From Combretum micranthum (lineage: Eukaryota; Streptophyta; Magnoliopsida; Myrtales; Combretaceae): DNA of 64,000 bases. This document shows, one piece after another, positions 24,285 through 37,589 of the stretch; the first letter of the stretch is position 1; each line of letters opens with the position of its first letter. The notes below the pieces were generated by a model. It worked only from the letters and a program-made list of their open reading frames with translations. It did no database searches and was not told where the DNA came from. The position numbers and the translations under genes were made by a program. The stretch lies in NCBI GenBank assembly GCA_024138025.1, contig JAMXBD010001095.1, forward strand, positions 310,001-374,000, written 5' to 3'.

Positions 24285-26688
24285 ATGGCAAGAATAGGCG
24301 GCGGTGCTAACGTTGTTGGTATGCTCTGCATTGCATCTCTGTTCCTGCTTCTTACAGAGACCGATGCCCGAATCCCTGGGGTTTACACCGGCGGCCCATG
24401 GCAAAGCGCTCACGCCACCTTCTACGGTGGGAGCGACGCCTCCGGAACAATGGGTATGTCCTCTACCCCCTCACATTTCTTCTTAAACCATCTTTTGTTT
24501 TCAATATATTCCCGTAGTTACCTATCGCTTAAGCTGAGAAAGGCTTCTATAATGCAGCCATTGTGGTGTGTAAACAAGTAAATGTAATCATAAAACATGA
24601 ATTAGTTATTAAGAAATAATACCAGCATGCGTGATTGGACCGCATCATGTTTTATTTGACTAAGAACACAATTTTTAATACAGGGGGTGCGTGTGGATAT
24701 GGGAATTTGTATAGCCAAGGCTATGGAGTGAACACGGCAGCATTGAGCACGGCTCTGTTCAACAATGGGCTGAGCTGTGGATCGTGTTTCGAGATAAAAT
24801 GTGCGGACGACCCCAGATGGTGCAACCCCGGGAACCCATCCATCTTCATTACTGCAACCAACTTTTGCCCACCCAACTTTGCTCTACCCAGTGATGACGG
24901 TGGTTGGTGTAACCCTCCTCGTTCTCACTTCGACCTTGCCATGCCCATGTTCCTTAAAATCGCCGAATACCGAGCTGGAATCGTGCCCGTTGCTTATCGC
25001 AGGTTTCCCTCATTATCTCTCTAGCTGAAGTTAGTTAGAATTTTAAATTAAATCTATTGTTTGAAATAAAAATAATAAAAAGTTATTATTATTTATTAAC
25101 TTAATATATAATAAGATATCTCTTTATTTTTAGTATTTGGATAATACATTTGAAAAGATTTACACAACTTCATATATTGATTATTGGGATTAAAACATTT
25201 TAAAATTTATATTTTTTATTTGCAAGTTTCGTTGATCCAACATTAAAATGAATATAATAAATAAGTAGATGATATATATCATATTTTAGATATAAAGGCG
25301 ATAAGAATAGATAAAACTTTTTAATAATATTTTGTAAGTTTGTTTCCAAAGTCATTATTGGATTTGTCTATCCTTAATCGTGTCCTGCATCGGGATAAAC
25401 CGTGTTAAGGGACAAAACTCGTGTTCGAATATTAACTTTTTTGGATTGTCAATTGTGGTGTTGGTTCAACTTTAGGGTTCTTTCAAATTGCATCTTCCAC
25501 TAGTGTTTTTCTTTTCATTTTTCATTTTTTTTTTTTTTCGTTTTGTCCTTAGGGGAATGGTCTGTTTTATTTATTTTTTCAGTTTTTTAATATTGGATTT
25601 GTCCTTTTTTTTTTTAATTTCTCTGGGAAAACGATCAGACCATACATAAAAGGAGCGAATCCCTCGAACGTGACCTTTTTAAATCAGTGTCAGTGATCAT
25701 CCGATTTGCGGTGTCGTTTTCGTTTTGCCAGAGTAGTGCTAACTGCTAACGACAAATCTGTCTTTTGCTTCCCATTTTACTCAGTACACCCACTTTGTTT
25801 TTGTTCACTTTACTGCTGCCTAGGGTTTTCATTAACTTAGACACCTAATCTATTATTGGAGTATTCAATTAATTATATTATAAATATGAAAAGTATTTCA
25901 TTATATTATTTATAAATCTAGCCCATTCAATAAATTACTAAACTAGTCTTGCACATCATAGAATGATTAAATTGATAAATAAATATATAGGGTTATGGAA
26001 TAATCACTAAAATAGTATTTTTCTAATCACATATTTTATAAGATTAGGAATCGAATCGGTTGTATCTCAACTTTATATTGAAACGGTTATATGGTTTTAG
26101 CTAAATTTGAGTATTCATTATAAAAAATTTCTACAAGTATAAAGGATTAAATGGTAAATTTTAATTTTTTAAAATATTTCGTTTCATGATGAAGATTTTT
26201 AGATTAAAATCCAAGATACCTTCTATTAAAAATGTGTCACGACCGTTCAACGTGGCCCTGCGGGCATAACTTGTTAATATATATGTTTATATGAGCTATT
26301 TATGTAAAATATTTTCTTTTTATATACACGCATCATAATTATATTATTTGCAAGCTTATATTGATGTGGAAACCACAGGGTTCCGTGTAGGAAGCAAGGT
26401 GGGATCAGGTTCACAATCAACGGTTTCCGTTACTTCAACCTGGTACTAATCACCAACGTCGCTGGAGCAGGGGATATCGTGAGGGTGAGCATCAAAGGGT
26501 CCAAAACCGGGTGGCTCAGCATGAGCCGCAACTGGGGTCAGAACTGGCAGTCCAACGCCGTTTTGGTGGGCCAGGCGCTCTCTTTCCGCGTCACGGCCAG
26601 TGACAGGCGGACTTCCACCTCCTACAACGTGGCACCACCTAATTGGCACTTCGGACAGACCTTCACCGGCAAGAATTTCCGCGTATAA
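24285..26688 (+). CDS. EXPA: alpha-expansin (EXPA), complete, three exons
   Basis: This gene encodes a secreted, non-hydrolytic wall protein that loosens cellulose-matrix contacts so that cells can extend. Exons are 24284+1 to 24453, 24684-25002 and 26379-26688, all with GT-AG junctions. Together they make 798 nt, 265 residues. Residues 1-28 form a signal peptide with a hydrophobic core, followed by the family-typical [11 protein letters not shown]. Domain 1 (about 40-160, GH45-like) has TFYGG, the GGACGYGNL block and eight cysteines (60, 88, 91, 96, 103, 118, 132, 166). It also has the alpha-type WCNP insertion (131-134) and the HFD motif (138-140). Domain 2 (about 170-265, CBM63-like) has Trp 208, 215 and 219 in a [13 protein letters not shown] stretch and ends GKNFRV. 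Length and motifs fit the EXPA1/EXPA2-like group. The start is the only in-frame ATG that gives a signal peptide. Exons are much GC-richer than the introns. I cannot assign a numbered orthologue. Confidence 0.97.
24454..24683 (+). other. expansin intron 1
   Basis: A 230-nt phase-1 intron from GTATGTCC to TTAATACAG. It interrupts the Gly codon after TM in domain 1, and joining the exons gives the conserved TMGGACGYG. Frames that read through the donor are artefacts. Confidence 0.95.
25003..26378 (+). other. expansin intron 2
   Basis: A 1,376-nt intron from GTTTCCCTC to AACCACAG, splitting an Arg codon so that VAYRR is followed by VPCRK after splicing. It is AT-rich with T tracts near 25520 and 25605. 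A small less AT-biased patch is at 26235-26275. No gene, RNA or clear transposon is visible inside. Confidence 0.93.
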
Positions 26689-26716
26689 TTAATATAAGCT
26701 ATATATTATATGATAT

Positions 26717-26722
26717 AATAAA
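26717..26722 (+). terminator. candidate poly(A) signal of the expansin gene
   Basis: AATAAA occurs 29 nt after the stop codon in an A/T-rich 3' flank, a plausible near-upstream element for plant polyadenylation. Confidence 0.45.
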
Positions 26723-29700
26723 TTTACGATATGAAATGACCACTGTTTTTCTTTTTGTCCCCTTTTAAATCAATTTCCTCCCGCATTCAATTTTCCCCGT
26801 TTATTATTTCAGGAAAATTTGAGGTGTTGAAGTATTTATAGATTAGAATCGGGTCGGATTATGGATTAAACAGTCTCTACGGGATTAGATAAATCACTAG
26901 TAGGTCTTTTAATTTTATTTTTTTTAAATTATTTGGGTAAGGCTGGTGAATGTGAAGTTGTGATTCCCAGCAATTAAGCTGAAGAGGCTGCAAGACGAGA
27001 GTGTGGCCCGCAGCATTTTTTATCATATGTTTTATATTACTTTGGAGGACATAACAGATATGTGTGTCTTTAATGTTAGTTCTTACTTTTGTGTCCGATA
27101 TTTTGCTTCTTATATGCTCTAACTTGTAGTCGCTTTATTTAGTTTTTGCATCCTAATCTCGACCAATCTCGAGTGTAAAGCTAGATGCTATGACAAGCTT
27201 ACCCATAAAGCAACAGCAGTTGCATAATTAATTTAAAGAAATATATGTACTATTAAAGTTTCATGTCCAAAATTTTTAAATAATTCGATGTCGTTAACTC
27301 GTACCTAATCAACCAACTTATCTGATTGTATGGAATTAAGTATTGTATTCTATCGAATCTTCAATAGGTAAATGTGTTATCTTATCTAAATTGTTTGTGA
27401 AAAGATAAGATGAAATTTACCCATAACATATTTGATATATAGATTTTCAATTGAATTTAATATTTAGTAGTTTTCATATAATTTAATATTGATGTGATAT
27501 TTTAAAAAAGAAGAGTAAATTACATGAAATTTTTTTATGGTTATATGGATTTTGATTGTTTTATAAAATTGGCATCTCTCTAAGGGTCCAGGGTCCGGGG
27601 CGAAGGGCCTAAGAACGGATTTTTGACCAGCAATGCCAGTACAAGTTTTTTAAATATTGAGGTCCGTGCAATTTAAAAAAAGAAAAAAATCTGCCATGAT
27701 GACTGATGACCTTGTTTTCTTATAATTTCTTGTAAAGCTAAAATGGATTATCCCGATCACTACTTGCTTGACTTTGGCACTGGCATGAGAGACGAGACAA
27801 GATTAGTTAAAAGGACGAGGAGACCAAAAGCAGGATCGTTTTTGCCTTGAAAAGGTCTATACGGATAACAGTTTCTTGGGGACAGTGCCACGCAATCAGA
27901 AGATTCGGGACCAATTGGGAGTATTTCGAAGAACCAACCCCAAATTTACACCAATGAAATTCGATCAAACCTGACATATATTTTATTCAAAATTTGGGAT
28001 CTGACTAAGTGATAAGGATTTTACGGGATACAAACTTTGGGAAGTGAATGGCAGAAGAGCAAGAGGGATGTTTTATAGCTTATGATGCATACCGATGCAT
28101 CGACAAACACCTTAAAGATCTATGGTATAAACCCTAAGGGCCGTCGACCAAGATGATCTAGCTGGGAGAAAACAAAATAGAAAGTCAGCAAGAAAGACGA
28201 TAAACCTAAATGAAAAGGAAGAGCAAGAACTCCAATCAATTGATGCTCATTTTGGCCAACCAATCTACTTCTTATATTAATAGTTATGACGACTTTCCTC
28301 AATAAACGACAATTGTTGACTAACTTGCCTAATCCACTGGCAGAGAAAGTTAATCTATGGAGAGACAAATTGACTTATTTAGTCATTTAACTCACTAATT
28401 CTCATGATTACCGATTGAGCAAGTTAGAGACTTGCAAGCCACTTAACTTACTAAATAAGTTAGTGAGAATGGATCCACTAATCAACCCATGTAACCCATT
28501 AAATCATTCTATTTTGATCGGAATCAAGTTCCTATAAGGTAAATTACTATATGAGTATGGGGTTATTTAATTTCGATGAAAGAATATTTAAACTTCATAA
28601 TTAAATGAGTAAAATTATGATTAGTTCCCTAAGCCTAAAACCACTTTTTTTGTTCTTGTTAGCATAATTATAGGAAATATACAGATATGATTTCTATAAT
28701 TATACAAAACAAATCTCTTACAATCATGCCAATCCTCTATGACAATTCAATTATGTTGGACAAATCTCCTGCAACCACATTTAGAACAATTTCCTATGAT
28801 ATGCTAAAAGTTCGATTCACAAGTTAATTCAAAATCAACCCATGATCATTCCTATGAAAGGGCACATGGTTGAAAATTTCAACTAGTACTATGACGGACA
28901 CAAAAGTAATTCAGGACGGGAAAGTATTGAGAATCCAAAAACGAGCTTCAAACTTGGAGTTATATGACTTTGCGTCTCTTAACTAGTGTTGATATGGTAT
29001 TTACTATCTTTAGCCTTATTAAAAAGAAAAAAGTTCTAATATTTATCTCTTACAAACCATGTGGGATTTTGCACACATTGCGTATCACAAGGTTTGTGTT
29101 TTGATTCATTGAAAAAAGAAAAGAAAAGAAAAGAAAAATGATATGATCTGATTTTAAACTTCAAGTGCAAGCAATTCGGTCATTAAGCATTTCTTGCTAG
29201 TAAACCCTGGAGTACCTTTTGGGACCAAAATTGCCGTGCTTCTATCGAAGCTCATTGGTTAACTTTAGTGAGGATAAAGGAATGTGGCTGCCTGTTAGGT
29301 TAGCGTTAGCAAACATCTTATCTTCGACGCTTAAAGTAGCTTTTTGTGAGGGTATGGTTAAGAAAATGTTCATTCAAGTAATCAGACATATTCCTACGTT
29401 ATCCTGTATATATTTGCTTTACAAGTTGTTTATCTATCCTTTCTTTTCACATTGGAGTTCGACACATCAATGAATAGGCTAAAGATGGAATTTGAATAAA
29501 TCCAAAAGAGTGGTTTCGATTGCACGACGGGAATTTTCACGGGTGGGTTGCCCGAGAAGATTCGTAAATCATCCTTTCTTAATGTGATTAGGTGAGAATA
29601 AATAAGAATTTTACCTATATGAATATTAAAAATTATTTGTGATATTTAATTTTTCAAAGTATGCAAAGTAATTTTTTTTTTCTTTTCCTCAATAGGCCAG

Positions 29701-30246
29701 TACATTTCTAGTCAACGATCTTATTTGGTATGATAAAAAATCACATAGATGTTGACTGGACCTCACACTTTTAGTTTTAGCCTGATTTTGTAATATGCTC
29801 CAGCTAAATGATAAATGACAAGGTGAAAAAGCAATAAACAAAAGATAAACCCTAGTTACACTCGTAGACGTAGCTAGACTGTATAGGGATAATTCTAAAT
29901 GCAAATTGATGTACTTTTATTTATTCATTGTTTTTTAAAATATGCATTTTACTCCCTTGCTAAAGCTTCTAACATATTTCTTGAAGATTCAATTCAATCA
30001 CAATATAAGGGCAATTGCATGATTTCATAAGTCATTGAGAGTCGCAAAAATTGACAAGGTCTATGATTAGTTAATTGATAGAACTATATTTGCATGAATA
30101 AATTAAGTTTTCTGTATTTTAAAAAAAAAAGCAGATACATATATATTCTAACTGTTCAATTGATGTTATGAGTCAACATACGACCATTATTTTGTTTTTT
30201 TTGTCTTTGCACATTAAAATATATGATTGATGGGGTTATATATAAC
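26723..30246. other. intergenic DNA downstream of expansin, nothing recognised
   Basis: No supported gene. Less AT-biased patches at about 27580-27620, 27770-27930 and 29160-29340 give only short frames without domains (for example 29219-29473). A GAAAA run lies near 29115. Decayed transposon sequence is likely but not demonstrable by eye. Confidence 0.45.
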
Positions 30247-30597
30247 GTGCAAATGACAAACTATTCGTTTTATTGAGCTAAGCTCAAGTTTTATGTGCTT
30301 AACTCAATTAGCAAATAGGCCTAATTGAGTTCTCGAATGGAGTATAAATGTTAATCAAATTTGAATCATGTTTAAATATCAATATTGTTATAATTAGACA
30401 TCAAAATGCTTTTTAAATTAAATTAAGCCTAAACGAAATTAATTGAGTCAAGGTCAAACTTATGTAGTTCTATTTTAAGTCATACTCGAGTTTAAAATCT
30501 TAAATTCAATCAAGCTCAAGCCAAAGCTCAAGTTTTGAAATTTCAAGTTAAGTTCGAGCTCAACACCATACCATCTCAACTCAATCCATTTGCAGCC
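30247..30597 (-). mobile_element. dispersed repeat, family D, reverse orientation
   Basis: Bounded by exact inverted TGCAAATG (30248-30255) and CATTTGCA (30587-30594). The interior is dense in AAGCTCAAG, TTCGAGCT and TGAGTTC words. Read on the minus strand it begins GGCTGCAAATGGATTGAG, matching the start of the copy at 62978. It has no coding content and no clear flanking duplication. Confidence 0.55.
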
Positions 30598-31417
30598 TAA
30601 TTATCTTAATTTTAAGATGAAAATGTTTTATTGATAGGAATCAATTTTGTGAACCCTAATAAGCTATTGGGATGCAAATGTAGCCTTAGTTGTGATGGAT
30701 TAGAAAAAGGGTAAAGCTCATTGAAAACAAGTGAAAGAAGAAATTGAAGGCCTAGACAATGACAAACTGGAGAACCTATAAGACTCCTATTAGAGATGGT
30801 ATCAATCCAATAGAAAGAAAATTTTATATGATCATGATTTATATCAACCTTATTAAAATATGGTACTCGTATTATATATACACACACACATATAATGCCA
30901 TATTCTCACAACATACTACTTTGAGCACTATAATTGTATATTTGCTCAATGCAATACTAAGATTTTGGCGCTTCATAATAGAAGTATGACTATACTACAT
31001 AAGTGAAAGAATCAATTCCACTCCAATATAAGAGATTATATATCCTAAAACATTTGATTAGACATAAGTACTCGAAAGCATATAATCATGGCAAGATGCA
31101 ATGGAACCTAAGTTCTGTCGGTAAGAGAAGTGAATGCATCAAATTCATGATAATGCAATCATGCATTAACCAATATCGGATATCAAAATGGAAAAATGCA
31201 CTCACACAATAGGTTCATGGTTGCGTTAATCATGAAGATCTTTCCCATCAATTTCACTGATGTACGCCTAGCCATAGGACCATCGCCATAAAAAGGGCCT
31301 AAAAGATAGTACAAAATGGGAAGCACATTTGGGATTCGGTCTTGGATAGCAAAATGTTGTGGATTATTGGATGGGACCCATTTGGAATCAATCGATTTAA
31401 TTTGGAGGAAGAATTAC
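30598..31417. other. intergenic DNA, nothing recognised
   Basis: Several short overlapping frames (30612-30887 minus, 30759-30989 plus, 31003-31212 plus) have no recognisable domain. A CA run is at about 30880-30890. Confidence 0.45.
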
Positions 31418-34330
31418 TTGTGTCACGCCCCGAGGATACTCTAGTAGAAGTAGACAAGTCACAAATGAATACTATCACTAGATTACCTTCGGAGAGTGAC
31501 ATGTTTTCCAAAATAACAGGATCTTTTAGTTACTTCGATAAGAAATGATAAATACATGTAAGAAATAAATTAGTAAATAACTGTCGTCTTAATCATAAAG
31601 TATCATAGATTATTACAAACCATATAGTCTTCTTCTTGTAATTCTCCACATATATAACTAATAAGATAACATTAGCTAATCCATTCTAGGAAAATATAAA
31701 CCATTAATCCCAAATAGAACCATAGGCTTCCAGCTCTTAAGCCTTTATCGGAGCCAAATTTCTGCAAGTAACTAACCAAGGTTGAAGTGTAAACCTGAAA
31801 AGACTATTAGAGTATGAGCGAAACCACGACTCGGTGAATAACCAGACATATTACACAACAAACAAGTTATTAACAAATCGTATGTAATGCAATCACTCAA
31901 ACATATGCTCAGATACAAGCTTGGATAATCTAAAATCCAAACAGGAAAAATATTTACGCCCCCTCTTTAGCGTTGAAGAACATTTACTTTATGACCTACC
32001 TGCCCAAGAGAGACTAAGTTTACAGGAAAATCAATGATTTCTCGTCTTAGGGTTATCACTTTAAATTTAATAACAGTTTTAACTTACCATTTCCTATATC
32101 CATCCTTAGAAACTTCCTAAGTATTAATTGTTTCAAAGCAATTCTACGGGCGGCGTTCTTCATTGCCACTTAGTTCCCATCGAACCGACGAAACAAAGAA
32201 AATCTTGGAAGAACTAACACTTCAGAAAAACCAAGCATTAACAGAGAACCGAAATATTAACACGTAGCAGGCTATCACCCATTTGCATATGCAATAATGC
32301 AGTACGTGCAATGCATGACCAGGTTATTTTAATAAGTGGTCATATATTACACACAATAATTATCATATTACTTCACATCATCATACCATTGTATTATCAC
32401 TTTTGTAATGGTAGATTAGCAATCATACAATCATACCACAACACATTTCCATCAAAACATTTATTTTATCATTATCTTTGCAATACATAATTAGCTAATT
32501 ACAAGCACAACCAGTATAATATAACTGAATTACTCACCTGCTCATAGTGACTTAATCGTAGTAATCTGCCAGAAGATCCTCTATGGTATCAAAGTCACCT
32601 ATTGAGATGAATAAAATATTCATCAATATAATATAAATTATATAACTAAACTCCTCTATGTGTCTAGTATTCTAAATTGATATTTAGCTCGGTTTCTTAT
32701 TACTTATTTTGGTTCTTTAATGGTCCTATGAAAACAATTATCAATTAATCTTTATTCTCATGTAACTTGCCTTAGTCTTACTTGATATTTAAATATATAT
32801 ATCTGGTATTAAAAAAATTCATATTTATCAAGTTTTTGTAGTTATTAATACTAATTTTATGTTATTCTTTACCTGACTCATTATAGTAACTCATATTTGT
32901 TTAGTATTTCTTAGTGTCGTCGTGTTTCTTTTTATATGCTTCATACAATTATTTTATCATTTTTAGAAATCACATTATTCATAAATTAAGTTCATTTCAA
33001 TTTCTATTCTTACCTATTTATCTATATAGAACAAATATTTGATAATTATAGTTGTTATTAACACTTAATATTTCCCTATAATTCTAGGGTTTAAAAGCTA
33101 TCAAATATTAAACATACTATTGTTCTAAGTGTTTGTATTTATTTTTCTACTTAGTAAATTCTATGTTAATATATATATATATAATATGTTTATAATTATT
33201 ATATAAATATCATATCTGTGAAATACAGATTTTACATAAGGAAAACAAGTTTGTACACCTGCACCTACACCGCGGGCGTTGATACCCATATACCAGTGTT
33301 CTTAAGTTTTACATTTTATTTCGCATTAGGTTGCACTAGCTTGTAAACCGCCAGCTTTCCCACATACGTCGGACTATATGCTACCGACATATAACCCCGG
33401 CCAGCCTGCTTTTGTTCATATTACGTAAAAATAAATTTTACGTAGCTTTTGTTCCAATGTAAGCCGTCTCAACACCGTCAGCCTACCCTCGTAAGCACTG
33501 CCGTTCAACGTTTATACTGCTAGCGTAGATACAGTATCGAAACTGTTCATCATCTTCTCCGATTTTCTTAAATTCAAAACTTACTTTCCTTTAACATAAA
33601 TATATCAAACTTGTATTAAAGCTTCTCCTAAGTGTTTCTATGGTATGTGTGTGTATTATATATATATATACATCAACTTATAACATATTTACATGTATGT
33701 GACCTTAAATTTTCAAATTTAGAAAAGTACAACTAGGGTTTTCAAAATTTACCTTGTTTAATCCGATTCGTGAGTTATTGAAGCTTGGATTTGTATTGAT
33801 TTGGATCCTAAGAATGTCAGAACAAGTTTTAGCTTATTACTTTGACAAGAAACCAACTTAAACTAGATTAACTTACCTTAGAAACTTTGCTTAAGTTTGA
33901 GTTGTGTTTTAATGGAGTCTTGGTCTTTGATTTAAGTTGTTGTTTGTCTCGTTGTTTGTTTGGGACGAAATTTGTGTGGTTTGATTTTTATCTTGGTTAC
34001 TGTTTTGTGTGTTTTGTTTGCTACAACTAATGGTTTTGTTTGTTTGTTATTTATGTGTTATATATTTATAGAAGGAATGAGAGGCATCGTTGTATCATCT
34101 TCAACCAAAGCCATGCAGCTTCTCTCCACCGAAAATGCAATTTGCATTACAAGTCCTAGTGCATTAAATAACCTTAGCTGACTTGGGAGCTCCTAATTTG
34201 TTTGTACATATTTTATCTTGACTTTTAGTTGCATTTGTTGACTCAACTTGGATTGATTTCGGCTGAGGACAATTGACAGAGTTTCAGCCACATATTTGCC
34301 CCATTTGCACCGAAAATGAATTAAATTATT
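31418..34330. mobile_element. probable decayed LTR-type repeat, second candidate
   Basis: Starts TGTCACGCCCCGAGGATA. TG-initial ends with a CACGCCCCGA-type word are common at plant Ty3/gypsy LTRs. At about 31820-31840 it has a TGAGCGAAACC...CTCGGTGAATAA block resembling the GTGAGCC...CAGTA block near 3011. A CG-containing island at 33250-33540 stands out from the AT-rich surroundings. On the minus strand a TATA-like TATAAATATATAACAC lies near 34065. No pol domain is visible, so a solo LTR or mosaic is possible. The short frames at 31299-31548 and 33960-34181 carry no domains. Confidence 0.35.
33172..33186. repeat. TA microsatellite
   Basis: A short run of TA dinucleotides inside the LTR-type region. 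A second one occurs at about 33657-33671. Confidence 0.8.
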
Positions 34331-35039
34331 AAATAATATTATTAGTTAGTTAATTATCTTAGTTTTAGGATAGTTTAATAAGTTAAACGGGTACATATAT
34401 AACAATTATTTAAGTGTTTTATCTCCAAAAACTTTTATAGAGTTCTACAAATTTTCTAGATTGTTATTAAGTTCAACTTTGGGTTTAAAGTTTACGCGAT
34501 AAATTATTTTTAGAATTTTATCTCCTGCGATTAGGGTTTCCTAAGCTTATTAGGCCAATTTTTGTTTTAGGCTACAATAGCTTAAAAATTTACTAACTAG
34601 AACAATAGTGTGAGCCAAATATTTATTTGGAGTCTAGGTTATTAGTTATATATCTGTTTATATTTTTATTGTGTATTCATAATCCTAACGGATCATATAT
34701 AAATTATCGTTTTCTAACTATAAGCATTATCGAATATCTACTTTTCAATAAATTTGAAATTTTAGTTAGATTATTTGTTTATCTAGAGTTTTCGATACCC
34801 ACTATGAAATCTTATTAGTAATCTTAAATACTATCTAGATAAATTTGTTTTAGGGTTTTGAAATTATATACAAACTCATTTCTATTTGTGGTTTTAACTC
34901 TAAGGTCTTGATCGAGTCCTACATTATCATTCTATTTTCTATTTTTATATTTTCATCAATTTCTATGTGTATGAAAAAAAATCTTGAGGTTTACAACTTG
35001 CGTAAGGGTTTGCTCGTTTTGTGATGGCATTATATTTTG
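34331..35039. other. AT-rich intergenic DNA
   Basis: Nothing recognisable; the frame at 34627-34818 is low-complexity. Confidence 0.5.
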
Positions 35040-35196
35040 TTCTTTTTAAAATAAATTTGTTAAATAATAGACATCAATAAAAAAAATTAATAGTTTTACT
35101 TGTAAACTAACCAAACAGATACGATACAAATAAGTTACGAATATAGATCAGATATAAATATGTTACCGATAAAAATCTGATAATCCAAACAGACCC
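35040..35196 (-). mobile_element. MITE-like repeat, family B copy 4 (reverse)
   Basis: Reverse complement of the family B order: TTTACTTGTAAACTAACCAA, then CAGATACGATACAAATAAGT, AGATCAGATATAAATATGTTA and a terminal TAATCCAAACAGACCC. On the minus strand it starts GGGTCTGTTTGGATTA, the best-preserved family B end in the window. Confidence 0.6.
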
Positions 35197-35403
35197 TGCT
35201 TCAAATGAATTAATTAATCGAGGCTTTTAGAGTTAGAATAAATAAAAGATTAAGGTGCTTTTACAAACCAAGAAAATAAATGAAAATGAATTTGATATAA
35301 GAAATTCAGACAAGACCATGACCGAGGCAAGGTCGCAAGGGTTGCACTTGGTGCTTATGCCCGTGTCATTTAGGTTTTGTGGCGGTAGGATATTTGATGG
35401 TTA

Positions 35404-36050
35404 AGTGTGGGAATGGACTGAATTGGTTTAGTTTCTATTGAAAATCAAATCAAATTTTAATTTATGGCTTGGTCTTTTTTTAAATTTTAAAACCAAATTA
35501 TACTATTTTAGATTGTAAATTTTTTCAAACCTTTAGATAATAGTTTGATTTGATTTGGATTAGTAATTGAACCATATTTTGTAATTTAGGATTAATATAT
35601 TTATATAACAAGTATTAAATTATACAAGAGTTAGATCAAGTCAATATTAATATGATTAAAAATTTTAAATGTTCGTTAACAACTAATTTTATTTATAAAG
35701 TTAACATTAGCATATATCTTGAGTTCACCTCTTGATATAATTTATAAATTATTAATATAAAAATTAAACATCATACTTTGTTAATAAATGTAAATTAAAA
35801 AATTTTCTCAAATACTATGTTATAATATAAAAAAAAACTACTTACAAGTAAAAATTGCTATATCTTTTTAAAAAAAAAAAAAAAAAAAAATTAGACCAAT
35901 TCATCCTTTGAAACCATCCATTTATTTGCAGACTGGTTTGATTTTGAAAATTTCTAAACCAAATCACAAAAGAATTATATTATTAGTTTAATTTGGTTTG
36001 ATTTACCAATTGGTTAAATTTGATTGGTCCTTTTTTATCCCCAGCCCAAC
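35404..36050. repeat. dispersed repeat with inverted AACCAAATTAAA/TTTAATTTGGTT ends
   Basis: The left part carries GAATTGGTTTAGTTT and TTTGATTTGATTTGGATTAG, and the right part carries GGTTTGATTTTGAAAATTTC, AAACCAAATCAC and TTTAATTTGGTTTGATT. The centre is an AT-rich spacer with a poly-A run near 35872. The layout parallels families D and E, with word-rich ends and an AT-rich core. Confidence 0.4.
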
Positions 36051-36855
36051 TAGTGGTAGGGTTACCACTCCTTAGTGCATATGTTTGTGGTGATGATTGG
36101 CGTGGAAGTTAGGGAGCTCAGGTAAAGAAGATAACTACCTAAGAAAATTAACAATTATATAAGATCTATGTCCAAAGCAAGATAGCCCACAAAACGCACA
36201 CTTCCAAGCAAAAGTCCACCAAGGCACCAACCAAACCATACAAATTTGCAAACCCCAATACACAAAAAGGAAAAAAAAACCACCACCGCCATCACTAGCT
36301 AAGATAACTTAGCTGACCAAGCACTCATGGTCGACCACAATGCCACTAATCTGAAGTAGCAGCAACCATTCACTCACCATGTCGAGAAGGACGAGACACC
36401 ATCTTTGCCACCAAATTGATGCTTTATTGACTACTAACAATATGAAGACAGCACCCCCTCAACAACAACAATTAAAGGAAAATGGGGCATATGAACTAGA
36501 TTTATATGTTTGATTTACTAGAAGGGATAAAGCCGGAAAAGAGTAGTAATTTATTATTTTATAATTAGAGGTATTTTCATAACATAACATTTTTTTTTTT
36601 TATTAGAAATGGTCATTCCTCCAGTCAAGGAAAGGAATGGAGATTCTTCATGTATTCCACGTTACATGAAATAAATATTTTTTTGATAAAAATTTTGCAA
36701 TCAAATAAGGAAATAAATATTCTACGATAATGAAGCTGGAATACTAATATCATTTCATTTATCCAAACGTGCTATTAATCTATGCCATTGTAAATTAAAA
36801 AGTGTTTGCCAAAAGAAAAGGAAATGAAATAAAATAAGAGATTAAAAATTTTTAC
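36051..36855. other. intergenic DNA, nothing recognised
   Basis: A less AT-biased stretch at 36170-36470 has no open frame or recognisable motif. Confidence 0.45.
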
Positions 36856-37133
36856 CTGTGAATGGAGTCAAAATGGTATAGTGTTGTACACAAATTTAGA
36901 CTTAATATAAAATTTTTAAATTCGAACTAGTCAAAACAAGAGTTTCAAGTTGGAGTATAACTTGAAGTGGTACTAAACAATCTTGGATTTGACTTAATTA
37001 AATTTGTTTGAAGTTGATCATTAAAAAAAAAGTATTTCTATTATAATTAATATCCAAACTCTATTTAAATTTTAATAATATTTATACTCGACTTGATTTA
37101 GACTAAAAGGCGAACTAATTAGTTCAAACATTC
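36856..37133 (+). mobile_element. dispersed repeat, family D, diverged copy
   Basis: Begins TGTGAATGGAGTCAAAATGG followed by TATAGTGTTGTACAC. This parallels the 5' end of the other family D copies (GGCTGCAAATGGATTGAG, then ATGGTATGGTGTTGAGC, as read on the minus strand at 30597). Interior words such as GAGTTTCAAGTTGGAGT and ACTCGACTTGATTTAGAC also match the family. Confidence 0.4.
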
Positions 37134-37589
37134 AATAAACAATCAGAATGAAATGGATCCAGGAACCATAATAAAATTGCGGAAAAAAACAAAATAAAAA
37201 AGTAGTACAACCATAAAGTTAGGTTGTCGCATTGATGAAAATGCTGGTTTAAACAAGTAACCGGTGGGACCCCATTGATAAATGGAACAAACAAAAGTCT
37301 TCAGGTTTCCGACTATACGGAAATTATAGATTTTGAACATTCATATAAATTTTACATGACTACATAATTTGCCAAATATCCATTGGTAGATAATGTAAAA
37401 TTTTACACATGCCCAAACCATAAAATGATAAATCTAACCCCCAAACAATTTCTTTTTTTTTTTTTGCCTTTTTTTTCCCCTCTCTTTCAACACAGTAAAT
37501 AAAACCAAATATCATTCGAGCTTTACTATTCCTCATTCAATTTTTACTATTTCATATAACATTATTTAAAACAGATAAATTATTAGAGT
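37134..37589. other. AT-rich intergenic DNA
   Basis: Contains a T-rich run near 37450-37480; the minus-strand frame at 37143-37340 has no recognisable domain. Confidence 0.5.

Noticed and set aside
24228..24413. Minus-strand frame over the expansin start
   Set aside because: It is antisense to exon 1 and its Arg/Glu run comes from the CT repeat.
24304..24486. Second frame in expansin exon 1, and similar ones at 24801-25028 and 26446-26649
   Set aside because: They are shadows of the expansin exons in other frames or on the other strand.
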